This document shows positions 35,468 through 43,865 of a stretch of DNA of 64,000 bases, in pieces. Each line of letters opens with the position of its first letter. The first letter of the stretch is position 1. The notes beneath the pieces are model-generated. The model did no database searches. It was not told the DNA's origin and saw only the letters and a program-made list of their open reading frames with translations. Location of the stretch: the NCBI GenBank assembly GCA_964577295.1, contig CAZNYN010000002.1:1-64000 (forward strand). Direction: 5' to 3'. This DNA comes from CAZNYN01 sp964577295 (lineage in GTDB: Bacteria; Synergistota; Synergistia; Synergistales; Synergistaceae). Made by a program: the position numbers and the translations under genes.

Positions 35468-37000
35468 TTAGTTAAGTTCGCCTATAGCCTTTTCTACCGC
35501 ATCAAGGACAGTGCAGTTCTCTATCAGTTCCAGAGACTTGAGCATAAGTGGCTGCATGTACTGGTCTTTCTCGTAGAATGGGACTGTCTCACGGAATGCC
35601 TTATATGCAGCGGCAGTTCCTTTACCCGGCTTGAGAGGAGCTCTGAAGTCCATTCCCTGAGCCGCGTTGAGCATTTCTATAGCTATTACTCTTGTTGTGT
35701 TGTTAAGGATTGTCATGCCTTTTCTTGCGCTGTAGCCGCCCATGGAGACATGGTCTTCCTGGCCTGCAGACGTCGGGATCGAGTCGACGCATGAAGGATG
35801 TGCAAGAACCTTGTTTTCGGAGACAATTGCAGCCGCGGTGTACTGGGGAATCATAAATCCGCTGTTGACGCCGCTGTCGGAGACAAGGAACGGAGGAAGG
35901 TCGGAGAGCTTGTGGTCTACGAGTCTTGCAATTCTGCGCTCCGAAATATTTGCAATTTCCGCTACGGCTATGCCAAAGAAGTCCATCGCCATTGCCATCG
36001 GCTGACCGTGGAAGTTTCCGCCGCTTATGGCCTCACCGTCTTTATGGAAGATGATGGGGTTGTCCGTAACCGAGTTGATTTCTATATTGACCTTTTCCCA
36101 TACATACTCTATGGCGTCGCGGCTGGCTCCGTGAACCTGGGGGAGGCAGCGCAGTGAGTATGCATCCTGAACTCTGTCTTTTTTGTATGCTTCAATGATT
36201 TCGCTGCACTCGGTGAGTCTTCTCATGTTTTCCGCAACGAGAGTCTGTCCCACCTGCGGGCGGAGGTCGTGTGTACGTCTGTCAAATGCGTAGGGGACGG
36301 CATGAAGAGCTTCCGCGGACATAGCGGCTGCAACATCGGCATTCTTCATAAGCTTCTTGGCATCATATACACAAAGAGACGCAAGGGCCGTCATGACTGT
36401 TGTTCCGTTGTTCAGGGCAAGTCCCTCTTTGGGCATAAGTTCTACCGGCTTCATTCCTACAAGCTTAAGAGCTTCTGTTGTCGGCATCTTCTTTCCCTGA
36501 TAAACAACATCACCGAGTCCGATAAGGGAAATAGCAAGATGTGAGAGCGGGCAGAGGTCTCCGCTTGCTCCTACGGAACCCTGGCGCGGAATTACGGGAT
36601 GGATGCCGAGGTTGAGATAGTCAACAAGCTGTGTAAGTGTTGCAAGGCTGATTCCCGAGTAACCCTTTATAAGTGTATTGATACGAAGGAGCATTACAGC
36701 TCTTACGTAATCTTCGGGAAGATCTTCACCGAAGCCGCATGCGTGGCTCATAAGAAGGTTTTCCTGAAGCTGACGGCTCTTATCACGGGGGATAACGACA
36801 GAGGCCAAGTCACCGAAACCTGTTGTGATACCATATACTACACGTCCCTCTTTTACCCAGTCAAGAACGGACTGAGCGCATTCGGAGACAAGGCGCTTCG
36901 CTTCAGGGTCAAGTTCGATCTTATAACCTTTGCGGGCTACATTGACTATGTCCTGAATAGTAAGTGATTTTCCATCAAGAATTACTGTGTTATTTGACAT
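35468..37000 (-). CDS. hutH: histidine ammonia-lyase
   Basis: Deaminates histidine to urocanate. The self-cyclising MIO triad Ala-Ser-Gly is at 145-147 in GSVGASGDLCPL. Other family motifs include YGITTGFG near 57 and QVHGASRDA. Length is 510 residues. GAGGAGGAG precedes the ATG. It opens the hut segment; its promoter and an inverted repeat lie in the 324-base gap upstream. The enzyme releases ammonia and suits an amino-acid fermenter. Confidence 0.97.
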   Translation of the reverse strand: MSNNTVILDGKSLTIQDIVNVARKGYKIELDPEAKRLVSECAQSVLDWVKEGRVVYGITTGFGDLASVVIPRDKSRQLQENLLMSHACGFGEDLPEDYVRAVMLLRINTLIKGYSGISLATLTQLVDYLNLGIHPVIPRQGSVGASGDLCPLSHLAISLIGLGDVVYQGKKMPTTEALKLVGMKPVELMPKEGLALNNGTTVMTALASLCVYDAKKLMKNADVAAAMSAEALHAVPYAFDRRTHDLRPQVGQTLVAENMRRLTECSEIIEAYKKDRVQDAYSLRCLPQVHGASRDAIEYVWEKVNIEINSVTDNPIIFHKDGEAISGGNFHGQPMAMAMDFFGIAVAEIANISERRIARLVDHKLSDLPPFLVSDSGVNSGFMIPQYTAAAIVSENKVLAHPSCVDSIPTSAGQEDHVSMGGYSARKGMTILNNTTRVIAIEMLNAAQGMDFRAPLKPGKGTAAAYKAFRETVPFYEKDQYMQPLMLKSLELIENCTVLDAVEKAIGELN

Positions 37001-37100
37001 GAATTCTCCTCCTCAAATTTCCTAAATATTTTTTTCATTTTTCTAACTTATGCTATAATGTACTAAATATTTATTACACTTTTTAAATCTATTAACCCTC

Positions 37101-37130
37101 TTTAGGACTTTATCACTTTCAAGTCCTAAA
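37101..37130 (-). promoter_or_regulatory. perfect inverted repeat just downstream of the hutH promoter
   Basis: TTTAGGACTT and AAGTCCTAAA form perfect 10-base arms around a 10-base spacer. The first arm begins about 10 bases after the predicted transcription start, a position where a bound repressor would block transcription. No strong U-tract follows on the minus strand. It is a candidate hut operator. Confidence 0.55.
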
Positions 37131-37146
37131 ATTTTGTGCTACAACT

Positions 37147-37174
37147 AGTATATCCAAATCAATACAATAGTCAA
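37147..37174 (-). promoter_or_regulatory. sigma-70-type promoter of hutH
   Basis: On the minus strand TTGACT (forward 37169-37174), 16-base spacer, TATACT (forward 37147-37152). The predicted start is near 37140, about 140 bases before the hutH ATG. Confidence 0.75.
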
Positions 37175-37238
37175 GAAAAATTCTGTTAATTCTGCCTCGT
37201 TTTTAAGATATAAGTAATTATGCTTAGAAAACTTTATT

Positions 37239-37284
37239 TAAAAAAATGGCGCGCATAAGTCCTGCGAATCGGACCTTGCGCGCC
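37239..37284 (-). terminator. intrinsic terminator of the serine operon
   Basis: On the minus strand GGCGCGC and GCGCGCC form a strong stem with an inner GGTCC/GGAC region, followed by seven T residues. It lies between the phosphatase-family gene and hutH. Confidence 0.92.
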
Positions 37285-37324
37285 TGTTGCCATATAGATA
37301 TAAACTACCTCGTATCGGAAGACT

Positions 37325-37969
37325 TTATAGCCCTTTTTGTTCCGGCCTGTCGAAAGAAAAACCTATATGAGACGCGTCTCCGAGCAGGCAAAGCCTCGGC
37401 TGTCCGCAGGTGAGCATATCTACAATAGTAATGCTACAATTAGGTATTTGGAATCTTCCGAAGCTTGACAAGGGCGCATTAAGCCAGTGACATAGCAACA
37501 CTTTTATAACAGCGTCATGGGAAGCCAAAAGCACATCACCTGTGTATTTTTCGGTAATTTTATCGCATGCTTTAGTAACTCTGTCATAGACATTCTTTAG
37601 CGACTCGCCGAATTTGCCCGGCATAGTCACTGATTCCGGAGCCGAATGCCATAACTTCAGGAGGTCTCCATATTTGGCGGCGACTTCATCGGCAAGGCAT
37701 CCTTCCCATTCTCCGTGATTAATTTCCGTAAAACCTTCGTCCACAATAAAAGTACCGCAGAAAGATCTTTCCGCTATTTTTTCCGCAGTCTCTTTGGCTC
37801 TGCCAAGAGGGCTTGTTACAACAGCGGAGAAGCTGTGTCCCGCAAGTCTCTTTGATACGGCATCAGCCTGCATTATTCCTCTTTCATTGAGAGGAATGTC
37901 TTTCTGTCCCTGAAAACGTCCTTCGACGTTCCATTGTGTCTCTCCGTGTCTGACGATAAAAAATCTCAT
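37325..37969 (-). CDS. histidine phosphatase family enzyme, probable phosphoserine phosphatase
   Basis: A 214-residue member of the phosphoglycerate-mutase-like superfamily. The phospho-accepting His8 is in the RHGE motif at 7-10, and the second His is in LASHDAVIK. Family members include cofactor-independent mutases, alpha-ribazole phosphatase and metal-independent phosphoserine phosphatases. Since it directly follows serA (start codon abutting the serA stop) in an operon with an aminotransferase, the phosphoserine phosphatase role is the best inference. Sequence alone cannot prove this. Confidence 0.85.
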   Translation of the reverse strand: MRFFIVRHGETQWNVEGRFQGQKDIPLNERGIMQADAVSKRLAGHSFSAVVTSPLGRAKETAEKIAERSFCGTFIVDEGFTEINHGEWEGCLADEVAAKYGDLLKLWHSAPESVTMPGKFGESLKNVYDRVTKACDKITEKYTGDVLLASHDAVIKVLLCHWLNAPLSSFGRFQIPNCSITIVDMLTCGQPRLCLLGDASHIGFSFDRPEQKGL

Positions 37970-39622
37970 CTAACATTCCTCCGAGAAATCAACTGTTGAA
38001 ACCCAAATCATGTCTCCGTTCTTTACAAGCTTATCGTGAAGTTCCGCATCTATTTTCCCGTCTATTTCAAGAACACCGAGAGCGAGGCCGCTTCCTTCCT
38101 TTCGACCGAGAGCAAAGTTTGCTATATTAACGGAAGCCTCTCCGAGTAAATTTCCTATCTTACCGATTACGCCCGGTCTGTCGTGATTCTGGAAGATGAG
38201 AAGCTTTCCGCCCGGGACAAAATCAACCCAATAGTCATTAATATTTACTATTCTCTGGCGTCCTTCTTCGGTAATAGTTCCGATAAGGCCGAGCTCACCT
38301 TTTTCTGTCTCCAGTTTTACTTCTATCGTATTCTTGTATGTCTGGGGTTCTCCGGCGCTCTCGTCTATCGATACATGTCTGTCCTTGGCAAGGAGGGGAG
38401 CCAGCATATAGCTGATTTCCTGCCCCAGGCTGACTTCGAGAAGCCCTTTCAGCATTGCTACAGTATAGGGACGCAGGCGGTTTGATTTCACCAGCTCGTC
38501 ATCGTCAAACAAAGTTCCGCGGAGTGTTACGTGCGTATTATGGACAGCGGCCCCGCGTACTTTTGCAAGGTTGGCGGCGAGAATTCCCATCTTCCTGGAA
38601 AGATTCAAGTAGTTTTTCTGCTTGTCCGTAAGAGCCTGCTCCATAAACGGAAGGTTCACGGCATGGGCGTAAGGCTCTCCCCTCAGAGCAGCAAGCATAT
38701 TTTCTGCGGCTATTCTGGAAACTTCGGACTGAGCTTCGGCAGTGTTCGCACCTATGTGAGGTGTCAATACTATTTTATCGGCAATATCATCTGCAAGGAA
38801 GGGATGTTCCCTGCAAAGAGGCTCGGCTGTGTAGACATCCGTGCCGAATCCGCTTAAGCGTCCCTCTCTTATGGCATCTGCCACGGCGGCTTCCTCCACA
38901 ATTCCGCCACGTGCACAGTTTATAAGAAATGCTCCTTTTTTAAACGCCCTCAGAGTATCACTATTAATCATGTTTCTTGTCTCTGACGTGAGGGGAGTAT
39001 GTATTGTAACCATATCTGCAACGGAAAGAGCCCCCTCAAGGTCATTCACAAGCTGAACTCTGACGGAATCAGCCTTTTTCTGAGTTATGTACGGATCGTA
39101 TGCTATTACATCCATTCCGAAAGCCCTGCATCTGACGGCAACGGCACTGCCTATGCGCCCGAGGCCTATTATTAACAATCTTTTCCCGTTTAGCTGAACT
39201 CCTGTGAATTTGCTTCTCTTCCACTCTCCGTTTTTGAGCGAGGCATAAGCCTGAGGCACATGGCGCACTACAGAAAGCATCGAAGCCATTGTAAGCTCTG
39301 TGGCAGCCAGAGTATTGCCGCTCGGAGCGTTTATGACAATTATTCCTTTGCGGCTCGCAGCCGGTATGTTTATATTGTCCACACCGACACCCGCTCTTGC
39401 TATAACCTTCATTGCGGGAGCGCAGTCAATCATCTCCTGATCCATTGTAGTGCCGCTGCGCGTCAGAATGCCGTTGACATCCGCAAGCTCACGTTTAATC
39501 TCATCCTTGGAAATCCCAACTTTTTCTATAAGTTCTACATCCGGAGCACCGCGAAGTATTTCCAGTCCAAGTTCTCCTACTGCCTCAGTTACAAGTATCT
39601 TAAACTTCTTATTACAGTTCAT
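37970..39622 (-). CDS. serA: D-3-phosphoglycerate dehydrogenase
   Basis: First step of the phosphorylated serine route: 3-phosphoglycerate to phosphohydroxypyruvate with NAD. Rossmann motif GLGRIG is at 153-158 and catalytic HIGA near 290 (TPHIGANT). After the catalytic core come an intervening ASB-type domain and a C-terminal ACT domain from about 475, the site of serine feedback in related enzymes. Product is 550 residues. The ATG at 39622 has a GGGGGAT ribosome binding site. It overlaps the upstream aminotransferase by 11 bases. Confidence 0.97.
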   Translation of the reverse strand: MNCNKKFKILVTEAVGELGLEILRGAPDVELIEKVGISKDEIKRELADVNGILTRSGTTMDQEMIDCAPAMKVIARAGVGVDNINIPAASRKGIIVINAPSGNTLAATELTMASMLSVVRHVPQAYASLKNGEWKRSKFTGVQLNGKRLLIIGLGRIGSAVAVRCRAFGMDVIAYDPYITQKKADSVRVQLVNDLEGALSVADMVTIHTPLTSETRNMINSDTLRAFKKGAFLINCARGGIVEEAAVADAIREGRLSGFGTDVYTAEPLCREHPFLADDIADKIVLTPHIGANTAEAQSEVSRIAAENMLAALRGEPYAHAVNLPFMEQALTDKQKNYLNLSRKMGILAANLAKVRGAAVHNTHVTLRGTLFDDDELVKSNRLRPYTVAMLKGLLEVSLGQEISYMLAPLLAKDRHVSIDESAGEPQTYKNTIEVKLETEKGELGLIGTITEEGRQRIVNINDYWVDFVPGGKLLIFQNHDRPGVIGKIGNLLGEASVNIANFALGRKEGSGLALGVLEIDGKIDAELHDKLVKNGDMIWVSTVDFSEEC

Positions 39623-40766
39623 TTTTAATCCCCCTATAATTCCATATATTCCAAGCATCTTTCAGAAAATTTGTATCCGCTGTATTTTCTTCCGCGCATG
39701 CACCGTACAGAGTTCCGAGCATTAACGACAGCTCCGACCATCCGTAGTCGTTGTAATGTGCAATCCTGATGATTTTTCCCTTGAGTTCATCCTGACCGCC
39801 TGCTGTATCAACACCCATAGAAGATAGTTTTTTACGGATTTTTTCCATATCGCAGCGTCCGCCGAAGGCAGTAACACCGTGAGAACGGTACTCCTCGTCT
39901 TCGACAAGCATGGTAAAGCCTAGAGCAGATAAGCCGGCGGCAAGGGCTTTTGAAAACCGCACGTGCCGTTCAAACCACGAATCAAGCCCTTTTTCAAATA
40001 TCTCGTTCAGAGCCTCGTCAAGAGCAAAATACAAGGATACAGGAGGAGTGAAGGGGTTCGACGGAGCCGCAGAGAGAAGGCTCTTGTAGTGGAGTTTTAA
40101 ATCATAAGTGTAACTTGGGCAGTTTTTATCACCTATATATTGCTGTCCTCTCTCTGAAAGCCATACGAAACCAAGCCCTGGAGGAGTCATTAGCCCCTTT
40201 TGCGAGGCAAACGCCAAACCATCGACACCCCATTTTTCTGGGCAGCATTCTATAGCCCCGACAGAACTTACACCGTCTAAAAGAATTATCGGCCTGCTTT
40301 CTTCTGGCAGCCGGGAAATGATATCTTTTATCGGATTTGTAACAGCTGTTGATGTTTCATTATGAGTAAGCAACAGGACACGGCACTCGGGATGACTCAT
40401 TATAAAATCCGCTGTTTTAGCCGGGTCGCATCCTTCTCCCATTCGGAAATCCAGGCAGACCGCTTCCGCACCCGTTCTTTTGGCAATTTCACGAAACCTG
40501 TTCCCGAAAACACCGCATGAAACAGAGAGGAACTTATCGCCCAAAGACAAAAAATTCACTGCAAGACATTCAAGAGCTCCAGTTCCCGAAGATGGAAGTA
40601 TAACCACGGGAGAGTCACTTCCCAAAAGCAGTCCCAGCTTCCTCTCTATCTCTGCAAACAGGCTTGAAAATTCACCGCACCTGTGGCCGATCAGCGGTCT
40701 TGATGCCGCCGACAGCACTTTGTCCGGAAGCTCAACAGGCCCCGGTGTAAATAAATGTCTTTTCAT
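39612..40766 (-). CDS. class V aminotransferase, probable phosphoserine or serine-glyoxylate type
   Basis: PLP enzyme of 384 residues. The Schiff-base lysine is Lys190 in ASQKGLMTPPG, and FTPGPVELP marks the alanine-glyoxylate/serine-pyruvate group. Placement before serA and a His-phosphatase gene strongly suggests it makes phosphoserine from phosphohydroxypyruvate, replacing a classical SerC. This is inference from context. It is the first gene of the operon, and its ATG is 31 bases after the leader terminator. Confidence 0.85.
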   Translation of the reverse strand: MKRHLFTPGPVELPDKVLSAASRPLIGHRCGEFSSLFAEIERKLGLLLGSDSPVVILPSSGTGALECLAVNFLSLGDKFLSVSCGVFGNRFREIAKRTGAEAVCLDFRMGEGCDPAKTADFIMSHPECRVLLLTHNETSTAVTNPIKDIISRLPEESRPIILLDGVSSVGAIECCPEKWGVDGLAFASQKGLMTPPGLGFVWLSERGQQYIGDKNCPSYTYDLKLHYKSLLSAAPSNPFTPPVSLYFALDEALNEIFEKGLDSWFERHVRFSKALAAGLSALGFTMLVEDEEYRSHGVTAFGGRCDMEKIRKKLSSMGVDTAGGQDELKGKIIRIAHYNDYGWSELSLMLGTLYGACAEENTADTNFLKDAWNIWNYRGIKNEL

Positions 40767-40796
40767 AATAAAACCCCCTCTGTCGATATTAAAATT

Positions 40797-40837
40797 TCAA
40801 ACAAAAAGAGACCGGAGAAAATATCCTCTGGTCTCTT
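40797..40837 (-). terminator. leader terminator (attenuator) of the serine operon
   Basis: On the minus strand AAGAGACCAGAGG, an 8-base loop region and CTCCGGTCTCTTTTTG form an intrinsic terminator 31 bases before the aminotransferase ATG. It stands between the operon promoter and its first gene, so it can only act as an attenuator. Confidence 0.85.
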
Positions 40838-40887
40838 AGACGTATCGTTTATACTTTTAATGTGATATAAAGCTGCAACGGGATACG

Positions 40888-40989
40888 CTACGAAACCGGA
40901 ATGAGAGAACCGGAACCGCCACAAGAGGAGTATTCTGCTGCGCTTGATGATATGAAGCTGTAATAAATTGCCGCCGTTTTAATCTTCAC
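40888..40989 (-). CDS. serine-rich leader peptide of the serine operon
   Basis: A 33-codon frame beginning GTG with AAGGGG 9 bases upstream, and ending TAG. It contains nine Ser codons (SF, ISSS, EYSS, GSGS, VS), three Gly and one Cys, amino acids made from 3-phosphoglycerate by this route. It lies between the operon promoter and the leader terminator. Two segments inside the Ser cluster (TCCTCT and GGTTCTCT) are complementary to the 5' arm of the terminator and could form an antiterminator. This matches classical ribosome-stalling attenuation. Too short for most gene finders. Confidence 0.75.
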   Translation of the reverse strand: MKIKTAAIYYSFISSSAAEYSSCGGSGSLIPVS

Positions 40990-41029
40990 CCAGAACGTCC
41001 CCTTCCGTAATCCTATTGAATGGTTTACA

Positions 41030-41058
41030 TATATACACTTGTAGGCGATAATTGTCAA
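41030..41058 (-). promoter_or_regulatory. promoter of the serine operon
   Basis: On the minus strand TTGACA (forward 41053-41058), 17-base spacer, TATATA (forward 41030-41035). The predicted start is near 41023, giving a leader of about 255 bases. Confidence 0.8.
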
Positions 41059-41147
41059 GTACTTTATCATAATACTTTGTTAGATTGGAAGAAAAAATTT
41101 ATACGGTGAACTTTACTTACGATATATTCAATACGGCAATATTATGC

Positions 41148-41177
41148 TTCACACTGTTATGTTTTTAAATGTATAAT
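41148..41177 (+). promoter_or_regulatory. promoter of the mltG operon
   Basis: TTCACA (41148-41153), 18-base spacer, consensus TATAAT (41172-41177). It overlaps an upstream in-frame ATG at 41169, which argues that translation starts further downstream. Confidence 0.6.
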
Positions 41178-41228
41178 GCTAGACAAGGAAAAGACAGATG
41201 GCTGTCAACTGCGGATGGAATAGGGGAT

Positions 41229-42242
41229 ATGCACTTGAGGAATAATTTACTTTTTAAACTGCCCATGGCGGCTGCTGCCATATTTTTTATCTTGTTTTGT
41301 TTTGTAATTCCGGCAAAATACAGCAATTTTTTCGCGGTATCGCAAAAGAGAATAGAGGTAGTTATTGAAGACGGTCTGAGCGCAAGGGACACAGCCAAAA
41401 AGATGGAAGAGGCCGGTATTGTAACAGATTACAAATCCCTCGTTAAGTGGATGGTGAAGTATAAAATCGACAGAAATTTAAGACCGGGGCTTTATACATT
41501 GACACCTGGAGACAGCATGTTTGTAGCAAAGCAGATTATGGACACAAAACCCCAAAATATCACGGTCACTATAATTCCGGGAACACGAAAAAGTACACTT
41601 TCGAAGATGTTTTACGGAGATGAGGAGGAGGATCTTTTGGCTTTGGAGCTTGCCGACGACGGAAACTTCCCGGATGAGATGAAAAACCTCCTTCCCAAAG
41701 CCGCTTATGACAGAATTATATTTTTGCTTCCCGAGACATATTATCTTGTCCCTGGCAACAACTTTGCAAGGCAGCTTGTAAGAAGGGCTTCGGCTCTCTG
41801 GTACGAAAGAATAGGGAAGACAATAAGCAAGGACACGACACCCTCGGATATATATAAACTCGGCACTCTCGCATCCATTGTGGAAGGAGAGGCTAAGGCG
41901 GAAAATGAACGGGCGGTGCTTGCAGGAATATTTTTATCGCGCATCGAAAAACACATGAGACTGCAGTCCTGTGCGACAATAATTTACTGTTGGGATAATA
42001 AAGGGGTAAAAAAGAGTCATCTATCATACAATGACTTAAAAATAGATTCTCCCTATAATACTTATATGAATGACGGACTTCCGCCCGGACCGATATCCGT
42101 ACCTTCCGAGATGTCGTGGAGAAGTGCAATTTCTCCACAAAAAACAGACTATCTCTTCTTTTTTGCAAAAAAGGACGGCACTCACGTTTTCAGCAAAACA
42201 TATAAAGAACATATTAAAAAACAGGGAGAATTAAATCGGTGA
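41229..42242 (+). CDS. mltG: endolytic murein transglycosylase MltG (YceG-like)
   Basis: Cuts nascent glycan strands in the periplasm and is thought to set their length. A single N-terminal transmembrane helix (about residues 11-26) anchors it. The YceG domain carries the catalytic Glu in ASIVEGEAKA near 219 and the closing NDGLPPGPISVPS. Product is about 337 residues from the ATG at 41229. An in-frame ATG at 41169 lies on the promoter -10. First gene of a unit with the next small gene, tldD and ftsK. Confidence 0.93.
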   Translation: MHLRNNLLFKLPMAAAAIFFILFCFVIPAKYSNFFAVSQKRIEVVIEDGLSARDTAKKMEEAGIVTDYKSLVKWMVKYKIDRNLRPGLYTLTPGDSMFVAKQIMDTKPQNITVTIIPGTRKSTLSKMFYGDEEEDLLALELADDGNFPDEMKNLLPKAAYDRIIFLLPETYYLVPGNNFARQLVRRASALWYERIGKTISKDTTPSDIYKLGTLASIVEGEAKAENERAVLAGIFLSRIEKHMRLQSCATIIYCWDNKGVKKSHLSYNDLKIDSPYNTYMNDGLPPGPISVPSEMSWRSAISPQKTDYLFFFAKKDGTHVFSKTYKEHIKKQGELNR

Positions 42243-42502
42243 TAAATGAAATAAAAAGAATAGAGCTTATAATACCGCCAAAAGAGATATACTATATGAG
42301 CTGGATTATCGATGCGTGTGAAGGAATAGGATTTCTTCAGACAGACGATTCCAAGCAGGGCAGAGTAAGTATTTTTACTCCGCACTCACTTGCATGCGAT
42401 GTATATTCTCTGATTGATGCTTTAATCAAAGAAGGCATCCCCATAGAGATTATTGAATCTGAAAAAAAAGAAAATTTACAGGAGAATAATAATGAACAAT
42501 AA
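42239..42502 (+). CDS. small conserved protein, DUF4911-like
   Basis: Codes for 87 residues. The sequence (IELIIPPKEIYYMSWII ... GRVSIFTPHSLACDVYSLIDAL) resembles the DUF4911 family, whose role is unknown. No membrane helix or signal peptide. It starts with GTG overlapping the mltG stop and overlaps the region before tldD, so it is co-translated with both. The C-terminus is rich in Glu, Lys and Asn. Confidence 0.65.
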   Translation: MINEIKRIELIIPPKEIYYMSWIIDACEGIGFLQTDDSKQGRVSIFTPHSLACDVYSLIDALIKEGIPIEIIESEKKENLQENNNEQ

Positions 42503-43859
42503 TATCGCAAGACTTCACGAATATATGCATGACGCTTTGAAAGCGGGTGCTTTTTGCTCCGATGTTTTTATACAGAGCGGTGCGGGGCACTCGTCTCATT
42601 TTGAGGATTCCCGTATTGAGGAGCTCTCTTCTTCCAACGCAGACGGCTCCGGTGCACGAATAATAGTCAACGACAGGACTTTCTACTCTCATGCGCCGGG
42701 GACTTCTTTTTCTATGGTTAAAAACGGCCTTGCAGCCGCTATGGAATCGGCCTTAAATATTAAAATTTCCGATTCTTTCTCCGATGAGACTCCCATAATA
42801 TATATGGACAAAAAGGTTTCTCCTCCCGACATCTCTTTCTTCCACCGCTTGGATAAAAATATCAGAAAATCTTCAGCTTATGTAAGACAGGCTGCTTTCA
42901 GATACAGCGTTTCTCAAAAAAAGATTCTGATTATAAAATCCGACGGAACAACAGCGGAGGATACAAGGAATTACTGCAGCTTCTCGGCTCAAATAATAGC
43001 GGAGAAGGACGGTGTGCTCCAAACAGGCTCGGAACGCAGATGTATGGGTGTCATTCCCGAAGATTTCTGGTGCGGCTCTGCTCCCGATATGATAGCGGAA
43101 GCCGCTCTCAAAAGGGCCCTTCTCATGCTTGAAGCCAAACCTTGCCCCGCGGGGCGTATGAAAGTCCTCCTTGCAGGAGAAGCGGGAGGAACCATTATAC
43201 ATGAGGCATGCGGGCACGGTCTGGAGGCCGACATTGTAGATAAAGACTACTCCGTTTACAGAGACAAGATAGGAGAGAAGGTGGCTGGGCCATCCGTAAC
43301 AATGGTCGATGACCCTACCATACCGTCTCTCTACGGTTCGTATAAGTGTGACGACGAGGGTACACCGGCGAAGCGAAACGTGCTCATAGAAAACGGTATT
43401 CTAAAGTCCTACATGACAGATATTCTTTCGGCAAATATTTCGAACCTTTCCTTGACAGGCAACGGAAGAAGAGAATCATACAGAAATATTCCCGTTCCCC
43501 GCATGAGCAACACATACCTGCTTCCTGGAAGTGATGATTTCGACTCCATGTTGGCTCGTACGGATAACGGGCTCTACGTGAAGAAGATGGGCGGAGGCGA
43601 AGTAAACCCGACTTCGGGAGACTTTGTCTTTTACGTTGCGGAAGGATATTTGATTAAAAAAGGAAAAATAGCAGAACCTGTTCGCGGTGCGATATTGACA
43701 GGCAACGGACCTGCGGCTTTGGAAAATATACTGGCTTTGGGCAATAACCTTGTCATGGATCCCGGAATATGCGGAAAATCGGGACAGGGGGTTCCCGTAA
43801 CGGACGGACAGCCTTCAATGCTGATAGACGGTCTTACTGTCGGCGGAAGCGAGGCATAA
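42492..43859 (+). CDS. tldD: TldD-family metalloprotease
   Basis: Zinc protease of the TldD/TldE (PmbA) family, which in other bacteria acts as a heterodimer that trims peptides. The metal-site motif HEACGH is near residue 237, followed by the C-terminal lobe with GNGRRESYRNIPVPRM. About 455 residues. ATG at 42492 has CAGGAG upstream and overlaps the DUF4911-like gene. No tldE/pmbA partner is in the window. Confidence 0.93.
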   Translation: MNNNIARLHEYMHDALKAGAFCSDVFIQSGAGHSSHFEDSRIEELSSSNADGSGARIIVNDRTFYSHAPGTSFSMVKNGLAAAMESALNIKISDSFSDETPIIYMDKKVSPPDISFFHRLDKNIRKSSAYVRQAAFRYSVSQKKILIIKSDGTTAEDTRNYCSFSAQIIAEKDGVLQTGSERRCMGVIPEDFWCGSAPDMIAEAALKRALLMLEAKPCPAGRMKVLLAGEAGGTIIHEACGHGLEADIVDKDYSVYRDKIGEKVAGPSVTMVDDPTIPSLYGSYKCDDEGTPAKRNVLIENGILKSYMTDILSANISNLSLTGNGRRESYRNIPVPRMSNTYLLPGSDDFDSMLARTDNGLYVKKMGGGEVNPTSGDFVFYVAEGYLIKKGKIAEPVRGAILTGNGPAALENILALGNNLVMDPGICGKSGQGVPVTDGQPSMLIDGLTVGGSEA

Positions 43860-43865
43860 ATCAAT

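Larger units (their letters stand above)
37001..37324. other. AT-rich control region between hutH and the serine operon
   Basis: This 324-base gap has no gene. Read on the minus strand it holds, in order, the serine-operon terminator, the hutH promoter, a perfect inverted repeat, an AT-rich leader of about 100 bases and the hutH ribosome binding site. Confidence 0.8.

Noticed and set aside
36950..37040. Short frame MKKIFRK... overlapping the hutH start
   Set aside because: No ribosome binding site of its own and it contains no histidine codons. It is most likely a chance frame across the hutH Shine-Dalgarno.
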